Assembly (NCBI GenBank): GCA_934654795.1
Contig: CAKUGT010000002.1
Span: 1-64,000, forward strand
Reading direction: 5' to 3'
Length of the DNA stretch: 64,000 nt
Origin: an uncultured Collinsella sp.
GTDB taxonomy: Bacteria > Actinomycetota > Coriobacteriia > Coriobacteriales > Coriobacteriaceae
Position 1 is the stretch's first letter. Each line of letters begins with the position of its first letter. Of the stretch, positions 53,230-63,230 are shown in pieces. The translations under genes and the position numbers were made by a program. Below the pieces are notes generated by a model. It was given only the letters and a program-made list of their open reading frames with translations. It did no database searches and was not told where the DNA came from.

Positions 53230-56200
53230 ATGGCATTCGTCCATCTGCACAACCACACCGTCTTCTCCATGCTCGACGGCGCAACCCGTATCCAGGATAT
53301 GGTCAACCGCGCCGTAGAGCTGGGCATGCCCGCCGTCGCCATTACCGACCACGGCTATATGTATGGCGTGCCCGACCTGGCGCTGGCCTGCGACGCCGTC
53401 AACCACAATACGCCCGAGTACAAAACCTGGAGCCACGACAAGGCCTTCTTGGAAAAGGACCGCCGCGACGAGCTGGTGGAGCCTGATCCCGAGGAAAACC
53501 CGCGCGAGCATGCCCAGTATGTGAAGGACATGGCCATGTGGGACGAGAAGGGCAACATCGACGAGCTCAAGCCGCCCCTGGTCATCAAGCCCATCTTTGG
53601 CTGCGAGGTTTACTTTACGCCGGACGAGACGCTCGCCCGCGACCATAAGCCCGAGCTCTACCACATGATCCTTCTGGCCAAGGACCAGGAGGGCTACGTC
53701 AACCTGATGCAGACGGTCTCCGAGGCCGCCGTGCAGGGCTTTTACTACAAGCCGCGTGTGACGCTCGACAATCTGCGCCGCCACGCCAAGGGCATGATCT
53801 GCACGAGCGCCTGCATCGCGGGCATCATCCCCAAGTACATCGACCGCGGCGACATGGAAGGCGCCATCAAGTGGGCCGAGACCTTCCGCGATACCTTTGA
53901 CCCCGGCGACTTCTACATCGAGATCCAGGAACACGGCATTACCACCGACAACGGCCTGACCGACGAGCAGATGGACCGCACGCTCATCGATATCGCCAAG
54001 CAGGTGGGCGTCAAGGTCATTGCCACCAACGACTTCCACTACCTGCGCCGCGAGGACGCGCCGGTGCAGGACGTCATCATGTGCATCGGTATGAACGCCA
54101 AGGTCGACGACCCCAACCGCATGCGCATGACCGGCTCGGAGTTTTATATGAAGACCGAGGAGGAGATGCGGGCGATGTTCCCGTATTGCCCCGAGGCCTG
54201 CGACAACACGCTCGAGATCGCCGACAAGTGCTACGTAGAGCTGGACTGGGACTCCATCATCCTGCCGCGCTTCCCGCTGCTCGACCCCGGCGAGACGCAC
54301 GAGAGCCAGTTCCGCCGCGAGTGCGAGAAGGGCCTGCGCCAGCACTACGGTGACGACTGGGCCACGCGCGAGATCGGTGGCGTCAACATCAAAGAGCGCT
54401 TTGAGTACGAATATAAAGTCATCTGCGACAAGGGCTTTGCCGCCTACTTTTTGATTGTCGCCGAGTACGTGCAATGGGCCAAGGACAACGGCATCGGCGT
54501 CGGCCCCGGCCGTGGCTCGGCCGCCGGCGCTATCGTCGCCTACGCCATGAACATCACCGCCTTCGACCCGCTCGAGAACGGCCTGATGTTCGAGAGGTTC
54601 CTGTCCCCGCAGCGTACCGAGATGCCCGATATCGATATGGACTTCGACGATGAGCGGCGCCTCGAGGTCGTGGAGCACGTTCGCCAGCTCTACGGCCCCG
54701 AGAAAGTCACCCACGTCATCACCTACTCGACCATTAAGGCCAAGCAGGCTATCAACGACGCCGCGCGCGTTCTGGACTACCCGGTCTACATGGGCCAGCG
54801 CCTGTCCAAGATGGTCTCGAGCGACCCCAAGGTCAAGCTCAAGCAGGTGCTCGACAAGCAACCCGGCAAAGAGGATCTGTTTAACCCCGACTTTGCCGAG
54901 GCCTATAAAAAGGACGACGACGCCCGCCGCATTATCGACACGGCGCTTTCGATTGAGGGCCTCACCCGTGGCGAGGGTGTGCACGCGTGCGCCGTTCTGA
55001 TCTGCCGCGACCCCGTCAACGAGCACGTGCCCACCAAGCTCGACACCAAGGGCGGCGTCGAGATTACCCAGTACGAGGGCCATACCGTTGCCGACATGGG
55101 CCTGCTCAAGATGGACTTCCTGGGCCTGCGTACGCTGACTGTTATCTCCAAGGCAAAAGCCAACATCAAAAAGAACTTCGGCATCGACATCAAAGAGGAA
55201 GAGATTCCCTTTGACGATCCCGAGATCTTTAAGCTCATGGGCTCCGGTCACACCGCCGGCGTCTTCCAGGTCGAGTCCGCCGGCATGACGGCCACGATTA
55301 AGAACATGAAGCCCACCGAGTACAAGCACGTCGTGGCATTGATCGCCCTGTACCGCCCGGGCCCGCTGGGCGCCGGCATGGTCTCGTCCTACATCAACCG
55401 TATGAACGGCAAGGAGCCGGCGGTCTCCTACGACGACCGCCTGGACGACATCCTGGGCGAAACCTACGGCACCATGGTCTACCAGGAGCAGGTTATGCTC
55501 ATCTCCGTCGAGATGTGCGGCTTCTCCAAGGGCGAATCGGACTCGCGTATCCGTAAGCCCGTGGCTAAGAAGAAGATCAAACTGCTCACGTCGACGGTGC
55601 TGCACTGGGAGGATGGCTCGGACGAGACCACCTACGACCACTGGATGAACGGCGCTATCAAGAACAACTACACGCGCGAGGTCGCCCAGAAGATTTGGGA
55701 CGATGTTCTCGAGTTCGCATCCTACGCCTTCAACAAGTCGCACTCCGCCGGCTACGCCATTCTGGTTATGCAGACGGCATGGCTCAAGGCGCACTATCCG
55801 CACGAGTACATGGCGGCCGTTCTGACGTCCTACACGGGCAAGACCGACAAGATCGTGCACTACGTCTCGGCATGCCGTCACGACGGCATCCCCGTGCTGT
55901 CGCCAGATGTCAACGAGTCCGGTACCGAGTTCACGGCTACCAAGGAGGGCGTGCGCTTTGGTCTGGCCGGCATCCGCGGCGTGGGCACCGGCGTGGCGCA
56001 GGCGATTATCGCCGAGCGCGAGGCGGGCGGTCCGTTTAAGACGCTGCACGACTTTGTCGAGCGCGTGGACTCGAGCCAGGCCAACCGTCGCGTAATCGAA
56101 TCGCTGATCAAGGCAGGCGCCTTCGACTCCACGGGGTATCCGCGTCGCCAGATGATGCACTTTGTGGACAAGAACAACCCCGAGAACATCATCGACGCCG

Positions 56201-57033
56201 CTGTGAAGCGCCAGAAGGACCGTGCAAGCGGCCAGACGTCGTTCTTCGATATGTTTGGCGATGTTGAGGGCTCGGGCTTCGAGGTCAGCGTGCCCGATCC
56301 GGACGGCCAGGAATGGGACCGCCACCTTAAGCTGAGCCAGGAGAAAGAGGTTCTGGGCATCTATGTCTCGGACCACCCGCTGCGCCCGTTTGAGTATGCG
56401 CTAGCCAAGGCGCGCGACTTCTCGTTCTCGCAGATCGACACCGGCTACGAGGTTCAGAATCCTACGGGCGGCACCATCAACCAGGAGATTCCCGAGGGCA
56501 AGGCGCTGTGGTGGGCCGGCATGGTCTCGAGCGTGTCCAAGCGCGTGACCAAAAACGGCGACCCCATGGGCATCGTGCAGCTCGAGGACATGGAAGGCGA
56601 GGCCACGGTCGTGGTGTTCCCCAAGACCTACAAGGAGGCCGAGGGGTATCTGTACGGCGAGGTCGATCCCGAGACCGGCGCGCAGCTGTCCGACGCGTTT
56701 GTGCGCATTAAGGGCAAGCTCGAGCGCTCGGACCGTGGCGACCAGATCATCGCGCAGGAGATTGTGCCGCTGGAGCTTAGCGAGGAGAAAAACAAGCCCA
56801 AGGTCTTTGAGGTCATGGTGCCCAACAGCCGCTTTAGCCAGGGCAATATGGCGCGCCTGGCCACGGTGCTCACTACCAACCCGGGCGGCGACCGCGTGGA
56901 GATCTTTATTGAACAAGTCGACGGGCGCGTGCTGCGTGCCGAGGTACCGGCCAAGGTCAATGCACGCTCGATTCCGCTGCTGGCAGAGGCAAAGGCCATC
57001 GTCGGCAACCAAGGCCGCGTGACGGTTATCTAA
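53230..57033 (+). CDS. dnaE: DNA polymerase III alpha subunit
   Basis: A 1267-residue replicative polymerase. The N-terminal PHP domain has HLHNHTVFS and ITDHGYMYG. The palm carries the catalytic aspartates D467 and D469 in PDIDMDFDD. The finger, beta-clamp-binding and helix-hairpin-helix regions follow, with the GIRGVGTG motif near residue 918, and a C-terminal OB fold. Length is slightly above the E. coli enzyme because of insertions in the PHP domain. ATG has GGAG 8 bases upstream. Long antisense frames across it are artefacts. Confidence 0.97.
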   Translation: MAFVHLHNHTVFSMLDGATRIQDMVNRAVELGMPAVAITDHGYMYGVPDLALACDAVNHNTPEYKTWSHDKAFLEKDRRDELVEPDPEENPREHAQYVKDMAMWDEKGNIDELKPPLVIKPIFGCEVYFTPDETLARDHKPELYHMILLAKDQEGYVNLMQTVSEAAVQGFYYKPRVTLDNLRRHAKGMICTSACIAGIIPKYIDRGDMEGAIKWAETFRDTFDPGDFYIEIQEHGITTDNGLTDEQMDRTLIDIAKQVGVKVIATNDFHYLRREDAPVQDVIMCIGMNAKVDDPNRMRMTGSEFYMKTEEEMRAMFPYCPEACDNTLEIADKCYVELDWDSIILPRFPLLDPGETHESQFRRECEKGLRQHYGDDWATREIGGVNIKERFEYEYKVICDKGFAAYFLIVAEYVQWAKDNGIGVGPGRGSAAGAIVAYAMNITAFDPLENGLMFERFLSPQRTEMPDIDMDFDDERRLEVVEHVRQLYGPEKVTHVITYSTIKAKQAINDAARVLDYPVYMGQRLSKMVSSDPKVKLKQVLDKQPGKEDLFNPDFAEAYKKDDDARRIIDTALSIEGLTRGEGVHACAVLICRDPVNEHVPTKLDTKGGVEITQYEGHTVADMGLLKMDFLGLRTLTVISKAKANIKKNFGIDIKEEEIPFDDPEIFKLMGSGHTAGVFQVESAGMTATIKNMKPTEYKHVVALIALYRPGPLGAGMVSSYINRMNGKEPAVSYDDRLDDILGETYGTMVYQEQVMLISVEMCGFSKGESDSRIRKPVAKKKIKLLTSTVLHWEDGSDETTYDHWMNGAIKNNYTREVAQKIWDDVLEFASYAFNKSHSAGYAILVMQTAWLKAHYPHEYMAAVLTSYTGKTDKIVHYVSACRHDGIPVLSPDVNESGTEFTATKEGVRFGLAGIRGVGTGVAQAIIAEREAGGPFKTLHDFVERVDSSQANRRVIESLIKAGAFDSTGYPRRQMMHFVDKNNPENIIDAAVKRQKDRASGQTSFFDMFGDVEGSGFEVSVPDPDGQEWDRHLKLSQEKEVLGIYVSDHPLRPFEYALAKARDFSFSQIDTGYEVQNPTGGTINQEIPEGKALWWAGMVSSVSKRVTKNGDPMGIVQLEDMEGEATVVVFPKTYKEAEGYLYGEVDPETGAQLSDAFVRIKGKLERSDRGDQIIAQEIVPLELSEEKNKPKVFEVMVPNSRFSQGNMARLATVLTTNPGGDRVEIFIEQVDGRVLRAEVPAKVNARSIPLLAEAKAIVGNQGRVTVI

Positions 57034-57061
57034 GCTACCCCGGGTGAGATTGGAGGAAGTG

Positions 57062-60000
57062 ATGGCGCAGGGGACGTTTGTGCAGGCGCTTCGCAAAGAG
57101 GCGGCGTTGAGCGGCACCTTTATGAAGGGCCGCTCGCTCATGCTCAACGGCGCCGTGCTGTCGATTGAGGACAGCGGCTCGCGCTTCTCCAAAAACGTGA
57201 CGGTTGAGGGCTCGGTGCGCGGTTCGCGCGGCGACCTGTACAAGACGCACGTGGCGCTCGATGCGGACGAGCACGAGGTTATCGACTACGACTGCGATTG
57301 CCCCGCCGCCTACCGCTACCCCGGCATGTGCAAGCACGCCATCGCCACGGCACTGGCGTATCTGGATGCGAGCGGTACCGAGCCCATCGAGGGCCTGCGC
57401 ACGCCGGTCCGCACGTTTACGGCGGCGCCCAAGCAGCCTGCGCGCCCCGCGTCTGCCACGCCGGCGGTCAACCCCAACTTTCCCTTTCCGGCGCCGGTCC
57501 CCACGAGCCCGAGCCTCATGAAAGCGCTCTCCGATCTTTCGGACGCGCGCATGGACGAGTTGGCGGGCATGCGCCGCAAGCTCGTCGCCACCGTCGACCC
57601 CGACGCTCCCAAGGCGGTATTGGAGCCCTCGCTGGTGCCGTACTACAATCCGCTGTTTGCCGACCGTTTTAGCTGGGCGCTCGAGCTTCGCATCCGCTGC
57701 GGCTCGGTATCCTACGTGGTCAAGGACATCGACGGCATGGCCGGCGCCTACGTGCGCGGGGGCACGTTCTCGTACGGCAAGAAGCTCACGTTCCTCCATA
57801 CGCCCGAGGCCTTTGACGAGGTTTCGGTGCGCCTGCTCGACCTTGTTGCGACGACGGTTGCCTATCTCGGTGACATTACGAGCTCGCGCTCGGCGTCGTA
57901 CGACTTTGCACGCAGCGGTTTTGTCGCCGAGCGCCAGCTGCCCTTGTCCGAGTATGACATCGTATACATGCTGGACCTGCTGCGCGGCCGGACCATTTCC
58001 TTTGAGCCCGCCTGGTCGCGGGGGACGACGACGCATCGTTCCTACGAGGTGGCGGTTGAGTCGGCACCGGAGGGGGAGGACGAGGCCTCGGCAAAACGCC
58101 CGCCGCTCCTTGCCGCCAAGATTGCGCCGGCGGCCGGCGGCAGCTATGACCTGCGCCTGCCCGCCGATGCGTACTGTTTTGCCTCGGGCGACGTTGCCTA
58201 TCTGATCGACACGCATCGCGCGCGCCGTGCCGATGCGGCGTTTGCTCAGCATGCCGCGCCATTCCTTTCGCGTCTGCTGCCCTGCCGCACGCCGGTCCAT
58301 ATCGCCGCCGAACAGGTGGGTGAGTTCTGCCGCATGGCGCTGCCCGTGCTGCGCGAATACACCGACCTCACCGCTCCTGCCGTACTCGACACCGTGGCGC
58401 CCGAGCCGAGCTTTGCAATGTCAATCGGTGTCAGTGACGGGCTTGTGACCTGCGAGATTTCGGTTGCCTACGGCGATTGGTCGGCGGATCTCTTTAGCCT
58501 GGGCGCTCCGGGAAGCCCCTTCGAGGACCAGCGCCCCGGCGTGCCGCCCCGCGACGTGGTGGCGGAGTTTCGCGTTATGGATACGGCTGCCATGTACTTC
58601 GATTTCCACGAGGGCGGCCTGGCGTTTGGGGAACGCGATGATGCCCGCTTGTTCTGCCTGCTGACCGAGGGTCTGTCCGCCCTGTCCGAGCTGGGCGAGG
58701 TCATGCTCAGCGACCGCCTGCGCCAGATTTCGGTCCGCCCTGCGCCCAAGCTCTCGGTGCGCGCGACCGTCAAGAGCAACCTGCTCGACGTTGAGCTGGG
58801 TGCAAGCGGGCTGTCGGCGACGGACCTTGCCATCTATCTGGACTCGTACAAGCGCCACCAGACGTTTGCACGTCTGACGTCCGGCGATATCGTGCGCCTG
58901 GACGAGGGTGCCCGCGCCGCGTTTGGCCTTGCCGAGGACCTGGGCGTCGATGCCGTCGACCTGCTCGACGGCGTGTCGCTTCCCGCATCGAGCACCCTGT
59001 TTGTCGATAGCATGCTCGCGCGCACGCCCGCGCTCGAGGCCGATCGCGATGCCGCATTCCGTCGCACCGTCGAGCGCCTGGACACGCTCGGCAAGATGGA
59101 CTTTACGGTGCCGGCATCTCTTAAGGCCACGCTGCGTGGCTACCAGGTCGACGGATACCAGTGGCTCGGCTCGCTCGAGCATCTGGGCCTTGGCGGCATC
59201 TTGGCCGACGACATGGGCCTGGGCAAAACGCTGCAGATGATCGTGCATATCCTGGCGCACGTGGAGGCGGGGGATACCAAGCCCACACTCGTGGTGTGCC
59301 CCGCGTCGCTCGTGTACAACTGGACCGCCGAGCTGGAGCGCTTTGCGCCTTCGCTCGACGTGTGCGCCATCGTGGGCGCCAAGGCGCAGCGCCGCGTGCA
59401 AATTGCCGGCGCCGCCGAACATAACGTGGTCGTGACCTCGTATGATCTCATGCGCCGCGATATCGACGAGTATGCCGAGCAGGACTTTGCCCGCGTGGTA
59501 CTCGACGAGGCCCAGTACATTAAAAACCCGCTCACCCAGGTGGCGCGCGCCGCCAAGCGTCTGCCCGCCGGTGTGCGCTTTGCCCTGACGGGTACGCCCA
59601 TCGAAAACCGCCTGTCCGAGCTCTGGAGCATCTTCGACTTTTTGATGCCGGGCCTTTTGGGCACGCGCGAGTCGTTTGCCAAGCGCTTTGAGAGCCCCGT
59701 CGAGCATGCCGAGGGCGATAGCGCTGCTCGCCTGCAAGCGCTCGTGTCTCCGTTTGTGCTGCGCCGCGTTAAGGAAGACGTGGTGGGCGACCTGCCCGAG
59801 AAGATCGAGGACACCGTCATGGCGCAGCTCACCGGCGAGCAGCGCAAACTCTACCTGGCCAACCAGGATCGCATCGCCCAGCAGGTACAGCATCGCGAGG
59901 CCACCGAGTTTAAGAAAGACAAGCTCAAGGTGCTTGCCGAGCTCACCAAGCTGCGCCAGATCTGCTGCGACCCGCACTTGCACTACGAGGACTACAAGTC

Positions 60001-60526
60001 GGGGAGTGCCAAGCTCGACGCTTGCATGGAGCTCGTGCATGGCGCGCTCGACGGCGGGCACCACATTCTGCTGTTTAGCCAGTTCACGGGCATGCTCGAT
60101 ATTATCGGCAAGCGCCTGGCCAAGGAGGGCATCGGCTTTCTTAAGCTCACGGGCGCATCGTCCAAGGAGAGCCGCGCCAAGATGGTCGCGCAGTTCCAGG
60201 CGCGCGAGGTGCCGGTCTTTTTGATCTCGCTCAAGGCGGGCGGCGTCGGCCTGAACCTGACGGCTGCCGATGTGGTCATTCACTACGACCCGTGGTGGAA
60301 CGTGGCGGCGCAGGACCAAGCGACCGACCGTGCCCACCGTATTGGCCAGCAGCACACCGTGACCGTGTACAAACTCATCGCCAAGGACACGATCGAGGAG
60401 CGCATCATGCAGATGCAGGAGTCCAAACGCGACCTGGTCAACAGCGTACTCGGCGGCGACGGTGTCTCCTCGGCGCTGTTTACCCGCGAGGACGTCCTGG
60501 CGCTGCTCGGCGGCGACGGGCGCTAG
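57062..60526 (+). CDS. SWIM zinc-finger SNF2-family helicase
   Basis: A 1154-residue protein. An N-terminal SWIM zinc finger (C78, C80, C90, H92) is followed by about 500 residues of the bacterial SNF2-associated region, then the ATPase: DDMGLGKT at 716-723, DEAQ at 815-818, TGTPIENR and, in the second lobe, ISLKAGGVGLNLT and DRAHRIGQ. It probably moves along double-stranded DNA, as other Swi2/Snf2 translocases do; a role in transcription or repair is inferred. The ATG at 57062 has GGAGGA 5 to 7 bases upstream; a GTG at 57044 is less likely. It lies 28 bp after dnaE and may be cotranscribed. Confidence 0.94.
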   Translation: MAQGTFVQALRKEAALSGTFMKGRSLMLNGAVLSIEDSGSRFSKNVTVEGSVRGSRGDLYKTHVALDADEHEVIDYDCDCPAAYRYPGMCKHAIATALAYLDASGTEPIEGLRTPVRTFTAAPKQPARPASATPAVNPNFPFPAPVPTSPSLMKALSDLSDARMDELAGMRRKLVATVDPDAPKAVLEPSLVPYYNPLFADRFSWALELRIRCGSVSYVVKDIDGMAGAYVRGGTFSYGKKLTFLHTPEAFDEVSVRLLDLVATTVAYLGDITSSRSASYDFARSGFVAERQLPLSEYDIVYMLDLLRGRTISFEPAWSRGTTTHRSYEVAVESAPEGEDEASAKRPPLLAAKIAPAAGGSYDLRLPADAYCFASGDVAYLIDTHRARRADAAFAQHAAPFLSRLLPCRTPVHIAAEQVGEFCRMALPVLREYTDLTAPAVLDTVAPEPSFAMSIGVSDGLVTCEISVAYGDWSADLFSLGAPGSPFEDQRPGVPPRDVVAEFRVMDTAAMYFDFHEGGLAFGERDDARLFCLLTEGLSALSELGEVMLSDRLRQISVRPAPKLSVRATVKSNLLDVELGASGLSATDLAIYLDSYKRHQTFARLTSGDIVRLDEGARAAFGLAEDLGVDAVDLLDGVSLPASSTLFVDSMLARTPALEADRDAAFRRTVERLDTLGKMDFTVPASLKATLRGYQVDGYQWLGSLEHLGLGGILADDMGLGKTLQMIVHILAHVEAGDTKPTLVVCPASLVYNWTAELERFAPSLDVCAIVGAKAQRRVQIAGAAEHNVVVTSYDLMRRDIDEYAEQDFARVVLDEAQYIKNPLTQVARAAKRLPAGVRFALTGTPIENRLSELWSIFDFLMPGLLGTRESFAKRFESPVEHAEGDSAARLQALVSPFVLRRVKEDVVGDLPEKIEDTVMAQLTGEQRKLYLANQDRIAQQVQHREATEFKKDKLKVLAELTKLRQICCDPHLHYEDYKSGSAKLDACMELVHGALDGGHHILLFSQFTGMLDIIGKRLAKEGIGFLKLTGASSKESRAKMVAQFQAREVPVFLISLKAGGVGLNLTAADVVIHYDPWWNVAAQDQATDRAHRIGQQHTVTVYKLIAKDTIEERIMQMQESKRDLVNSVLGGDGVSSALFTREDVLALLGGDGR

Positions 60527-60627
60527 CCTCGCTCGTTATGTGTTCATTTGCGATGCCGTGGATGGTTCGTTTGCCTTTGGGCATAAGAGACATCGAGAAC
60601 ACCGGCACATCAGCAAAGGAGAACATC

Positions 60628-60990
60628 ATGGCGAAATTCTTTAAGGACCCCAACGGCAAGCTCATCGCCGCCCTTGGCGACGACGTTGCAACCCCTGCCG
60701 GCTGCACGGAGCTGACCGCGAACACCGAGGACGCGGCGCACGAGAAACACGTGCCCGTCGTCGAGAGCGAGCGTGACGGTCACGTGATTCGTGCGCGCGT
60801 GGGCTCGGTCGAGCACCCCAGCCTGCCCGAGCACTATATCGAGTGGATCGCGCTTGAGGCCGAGGGCCGTCTGGAGGTCCACTACCTTGAGCCCGGCATG
60901 AAGCCCGCGACGTTTTTTGCCGGCGGTTCCAAGACCGGTACCGTCTATGCCTATTGCAATCTGCACGGGCTGTGGTCCGCGACGTTCTAG
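60628..60990 (+). CDS. Superoxide reductase (neelaredoxin/desulfoferrodoxin family)
   Basis: A 120-residue non-haem iron enzyme that reduces superoxide to peroxide without making oxygen, suited to anaerobes. The Fe(His)4Cys ligands are visible: histidines in EKHVP, VEHPSLPEHYIEW and YCNLHG, and the cysteine C109. The desulforedoxin cysteine site of two-iron enzymes is missing. ATG has AAAGGAG upstream; a longer frame starting inside the helicase gene is rejected. Confidence 0.93.
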   Translation: MAKFFKDPNGKLIAALGDDVATPAGCTELTANTEDAAHEKHVPVVESERDGHVIRARVGSVEHPSLPEHYIEWIALEAEGRLEVHYLEPGMKPATFFAGGSKTGTVYAYCNLHGLWSATF

Positions 60991-61035
60991 GAGCGTGCCC
61001 CCGCTCGGGGTATCATAGCTAGCATATGCACATGC

Positions 61036-61068
61036 AAGCGCCGACTGCATCTTGCGGCCGGCGCTTTT
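61036..61068 (+). terminator. Terminator after the superoxide reductase gene
   Basis: AAGCGCCG and CCGGCGCTT form a stem over a 14-base loop, followed by TTTAC. Confidence 0.65.
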
Positions 61069-61107
61069 ACTACGATAACGACGGTTTACGACGGAAAGGG
61101 CTGAGCC

Positions 61108-63093
61108 ATGAAGCTCGCGCTTGCACAGATCGATATGCGCCTGGGTGATATTGAGGGCATTTGCGGCCGCATCGAGGACCAGGCTCGTCTGGCCCACGAG
61201 CGCGGGGCGCGCGTGCTGTGCGTTCCGGCTCCGCTCTTTATGGGCGCCATGCCCGGGGGCCTGGTGGGCACTGCCGACTTTGAGCACGACATGCTTGCCG
61301 GCTTGACTGGTGTCGCCGAGCGTATCCAGGAGCTTGACATGATCTGCATCGTGCCCGCGGCGGTTTCGTTTGAGGGCCAGCTGCTGCTCGACTACATGAT
61401 GCTCAAGGACGGTCATGTGGTGCCGGCGCGTTCGAGCATTGCCCTGCAGCGTGGTGAGAACAACGACACGCGTTGGGCGCCGCCGGTGTTCGACGTGGAC
61501 GGCGTGCGCATTGCCGTGATTTTTGACTTGGACCGCGAACTCGAGATGTTGCCGACCGGTGTCGACCTCATTGCGTATTTCCAGTTCAACGCATTCGATA
61601 TGACCGACCGCGAGACCGCCGCGATCGCCGCCGTGCGCAGCGGAGCCTACCGCAAGATCGCATCTAAGCGCAGCGTGTGGTTTGCCTGCATGGCGCCGGT
61701 CGGTGCGTACGACGAGTCGGTGTATACCGGCGGCTCGTTTGTGCTCGACGACTGCGGCCGCGTCGTGGCCCAAGCGCCGTGTTTTGAGGAGAGCCTACTG
61801 GTTCAGGAGATCCAGCGCGGTGTGATGCTCGATGCCTTGGAGGACCACGAGCTGCCCGAGTTTCGCTCCGAGGAATGGCTGTGGCAGGCGCTGGTGCTCG
61901 CCGTTCGCGATAGCGCCCGCGCCCGCGGTACGTCGCGCGCCGTGGTGGCGCTCGAGGGCGACTTACCGTCGTCCCTGCTGGCGGCGCTTGCCGTTGACGC
62001 CCTGGGTCCGCGCAATGTGGTCGGCCTGGTGCTGGGACGCAACCGCATCTTTACGCCGGCGCAGGAAGAGGCCGAGGCTGCTCGCTGTGCCGCCGTTCGC
62101 GCGATTGCTGAGCGCCTGCATATTCGCACCGTTGAGCGCGATGCGCCGGATGCCGCGCGTGTGCTCGACCGCGATGTGTCGGCGGGCGACGCCGAGCGCC
62201 TGCGCTCTCGCACGCTGGGCCTCATGCTGGAGGACACGGCGCTCGAGCTGGGTGCGATGGCGCTGAGCCCGCTGTCCAAAACCGAGTACGCGCTGGCGGC
62301 GCCGGCGCTTTGCGGCGGCTACCAGGGCGACTTTGCGCCCTTTGGCGATGTGTACCTGTCGACGCTTGAGTTTGTGGCGCGTGTGCGCAACCGCACGTCT
62401 GCTGTGGTGCCCCAAGAGCTCGTGACGCTCAACGCGGTGGAAGATTGTATGGAGCGCGTGCTGGCGCAGGCGCTCTCGACGCTCGACGGTCCGGTCGATA
62501 TGCTCGACCGCGCGGCACAGCTGCTCGGCGGGCTTGAGCCGGGTGAGGTCGATGGCGCGCTCGAGGCACACGTGGACCGCAATCGATCTTTCGACGACAT
62601 CCCGATGGCCGCTGGCAAGCCTGAGGCTTGCTCGCTGCTGCTGATGCTCGTTCGACAGGGCGAGGCCGCCCGCCGCATGCTGCCGACGACGCCGATCGTC
62701 TCGGCCCGTTCGTTTGCCGAGCGTGCCTGGCCGTATATGCTCGCGTGGTCCGACCTGGGGCTTAGCGGCAAGGAGCGTATGACGGTCGATTCGCTGGCGC
62801 GCGCCGAGGTGCGCCGCTTTGCTGACGAGGATACGAGCGAGCGCATGCGAAACGAGATGATGGGCGTGCTGGGTGAGCTACTGGGTATCTCGCCCGAACA
62901 GATGGAGGAGCTGCGCTCTGAGGACGGTCAGCGCCGCCTGCACGAGGGTATGAAGAAGTTTGAGGGCGAGGTCCAGGACGCCATCGATAAGATGATGGGC
63001 GGCCAGGGTGGCCCGCAGGGTGGACCCCAGGGCACGCCGATGTCGCATCCGCCGGTGGATCCGAGGCAGTTCCCCTTTTTCTCGCAGAACTAA
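61108..63093 (+). CDS. NAD-synthetase-like protein with degenerate active sites
   Basis: A 661-residue homologue of glutamine-dependent NAD+ synthetase. The N-terminal nitrilase-like domain (about 1-245) keeps the fold, but the catalytic triad is changed: the Glu position reads A41, the Lys position falls in ARSS near R108 and the Cys position reads F139 in VIFDLD. The synthetase P-loop SGG.DS is replaced by EGDLPSS at 283-289, although LAALAVDALG follows normally. A C-terminal extension ends in a Gly/Gln-rich tail. It is probably not a working NAD synthetase and may be a scaffold or regulator. ATG is preceded by GGAAAGGG. It stands before ruvC with an SOS-like site between. Confidence 0.82.
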   Translation: MKLALAQIDMRLGDIEGICGRIEDQARLAHERGARVLCVPAPLFMGAMPGGLVGTADFEHDMLAGLTGVAERIQELDMICIVPAAVSFEGQLLLDYMMLKDGHVVPARSSIALQRGENNDTRWAPPVFDVDGVRIAVIFDLDRELEMLPTGVDLIAYFQFNAFDMTDRETAAIAAVRSGAYRKIASKRSVWFACMAPVGAYDESVYTGGSFVLDDCGRVVAQAPCFEESLLVQEIQRGVMLDALEDHELPEFRSEEWLWQALVLAVRDSARARGTSRAVVALEGDLPSSLLAALAVDALGPRNVVGLVLGRNRIFTPAQEEAEAARCAAVRAIAERLHIRTVERDAPDAARVLDRDVSAGDAERLRSRTLGLMLEDTALELGAMALSPLSKTEYALAAPALCGGYQGDFAPFGDVYLSTLEFVARVRNRTSAVVPQELVTLNAVEDCMERVLAQALSTLDGPVDMLDRAAQLLGGLEPGEVDGALEAHVDRNRSFDDIPMAAGKPEACSLLLMLVRQGEAARRMLPTTPIVSARSFAERAWPYMLAWSDLGLSGKERMTVDSLARAEVRRFADEDTSERMRNEMMGVLGELLGISPEQMEELRSEDGQRRLHEGMKKFEGEVQDAIDKMMGGQGGPQGGPQGTPMSHPPVDPRQFPFFSQN

Positions 63094-63161
63094 CTATGGG
63101 ATAGGATTCGCTTCCAACCCCGACACTTCAACTAAGCATCTCGGCCCCGTTGTGTTATTCT

Positions 63162-63176
63162 AGAACAGACGTTCGT
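63162..63176 (+). promoter_or_regulatory. LexA (SOS) box upstream of ruvC
   Basis: GAAC-AGAC-GTTC with a following G matches the CGAAC-N4-GTTCG box of Gram-positive LexA, apart from the first base. It lies 55 bp before the ruvC start and overlaps a TATTCT -10-like hexamer. Confidence 0.65.
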
Positions 63177-63230
63177 GAATGATGCGCGGGGCCTTGTCTT
63201 GCGCTGCGCTTGTGGCGAGGGGAGGTTGGC

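Noticed and set aside
53194..56376. 1060-residue minus-strand open frame
   Set aside because: It is antisense to dnaE, whose catalytic motifs are all intact. The frame has no recognisable domain.
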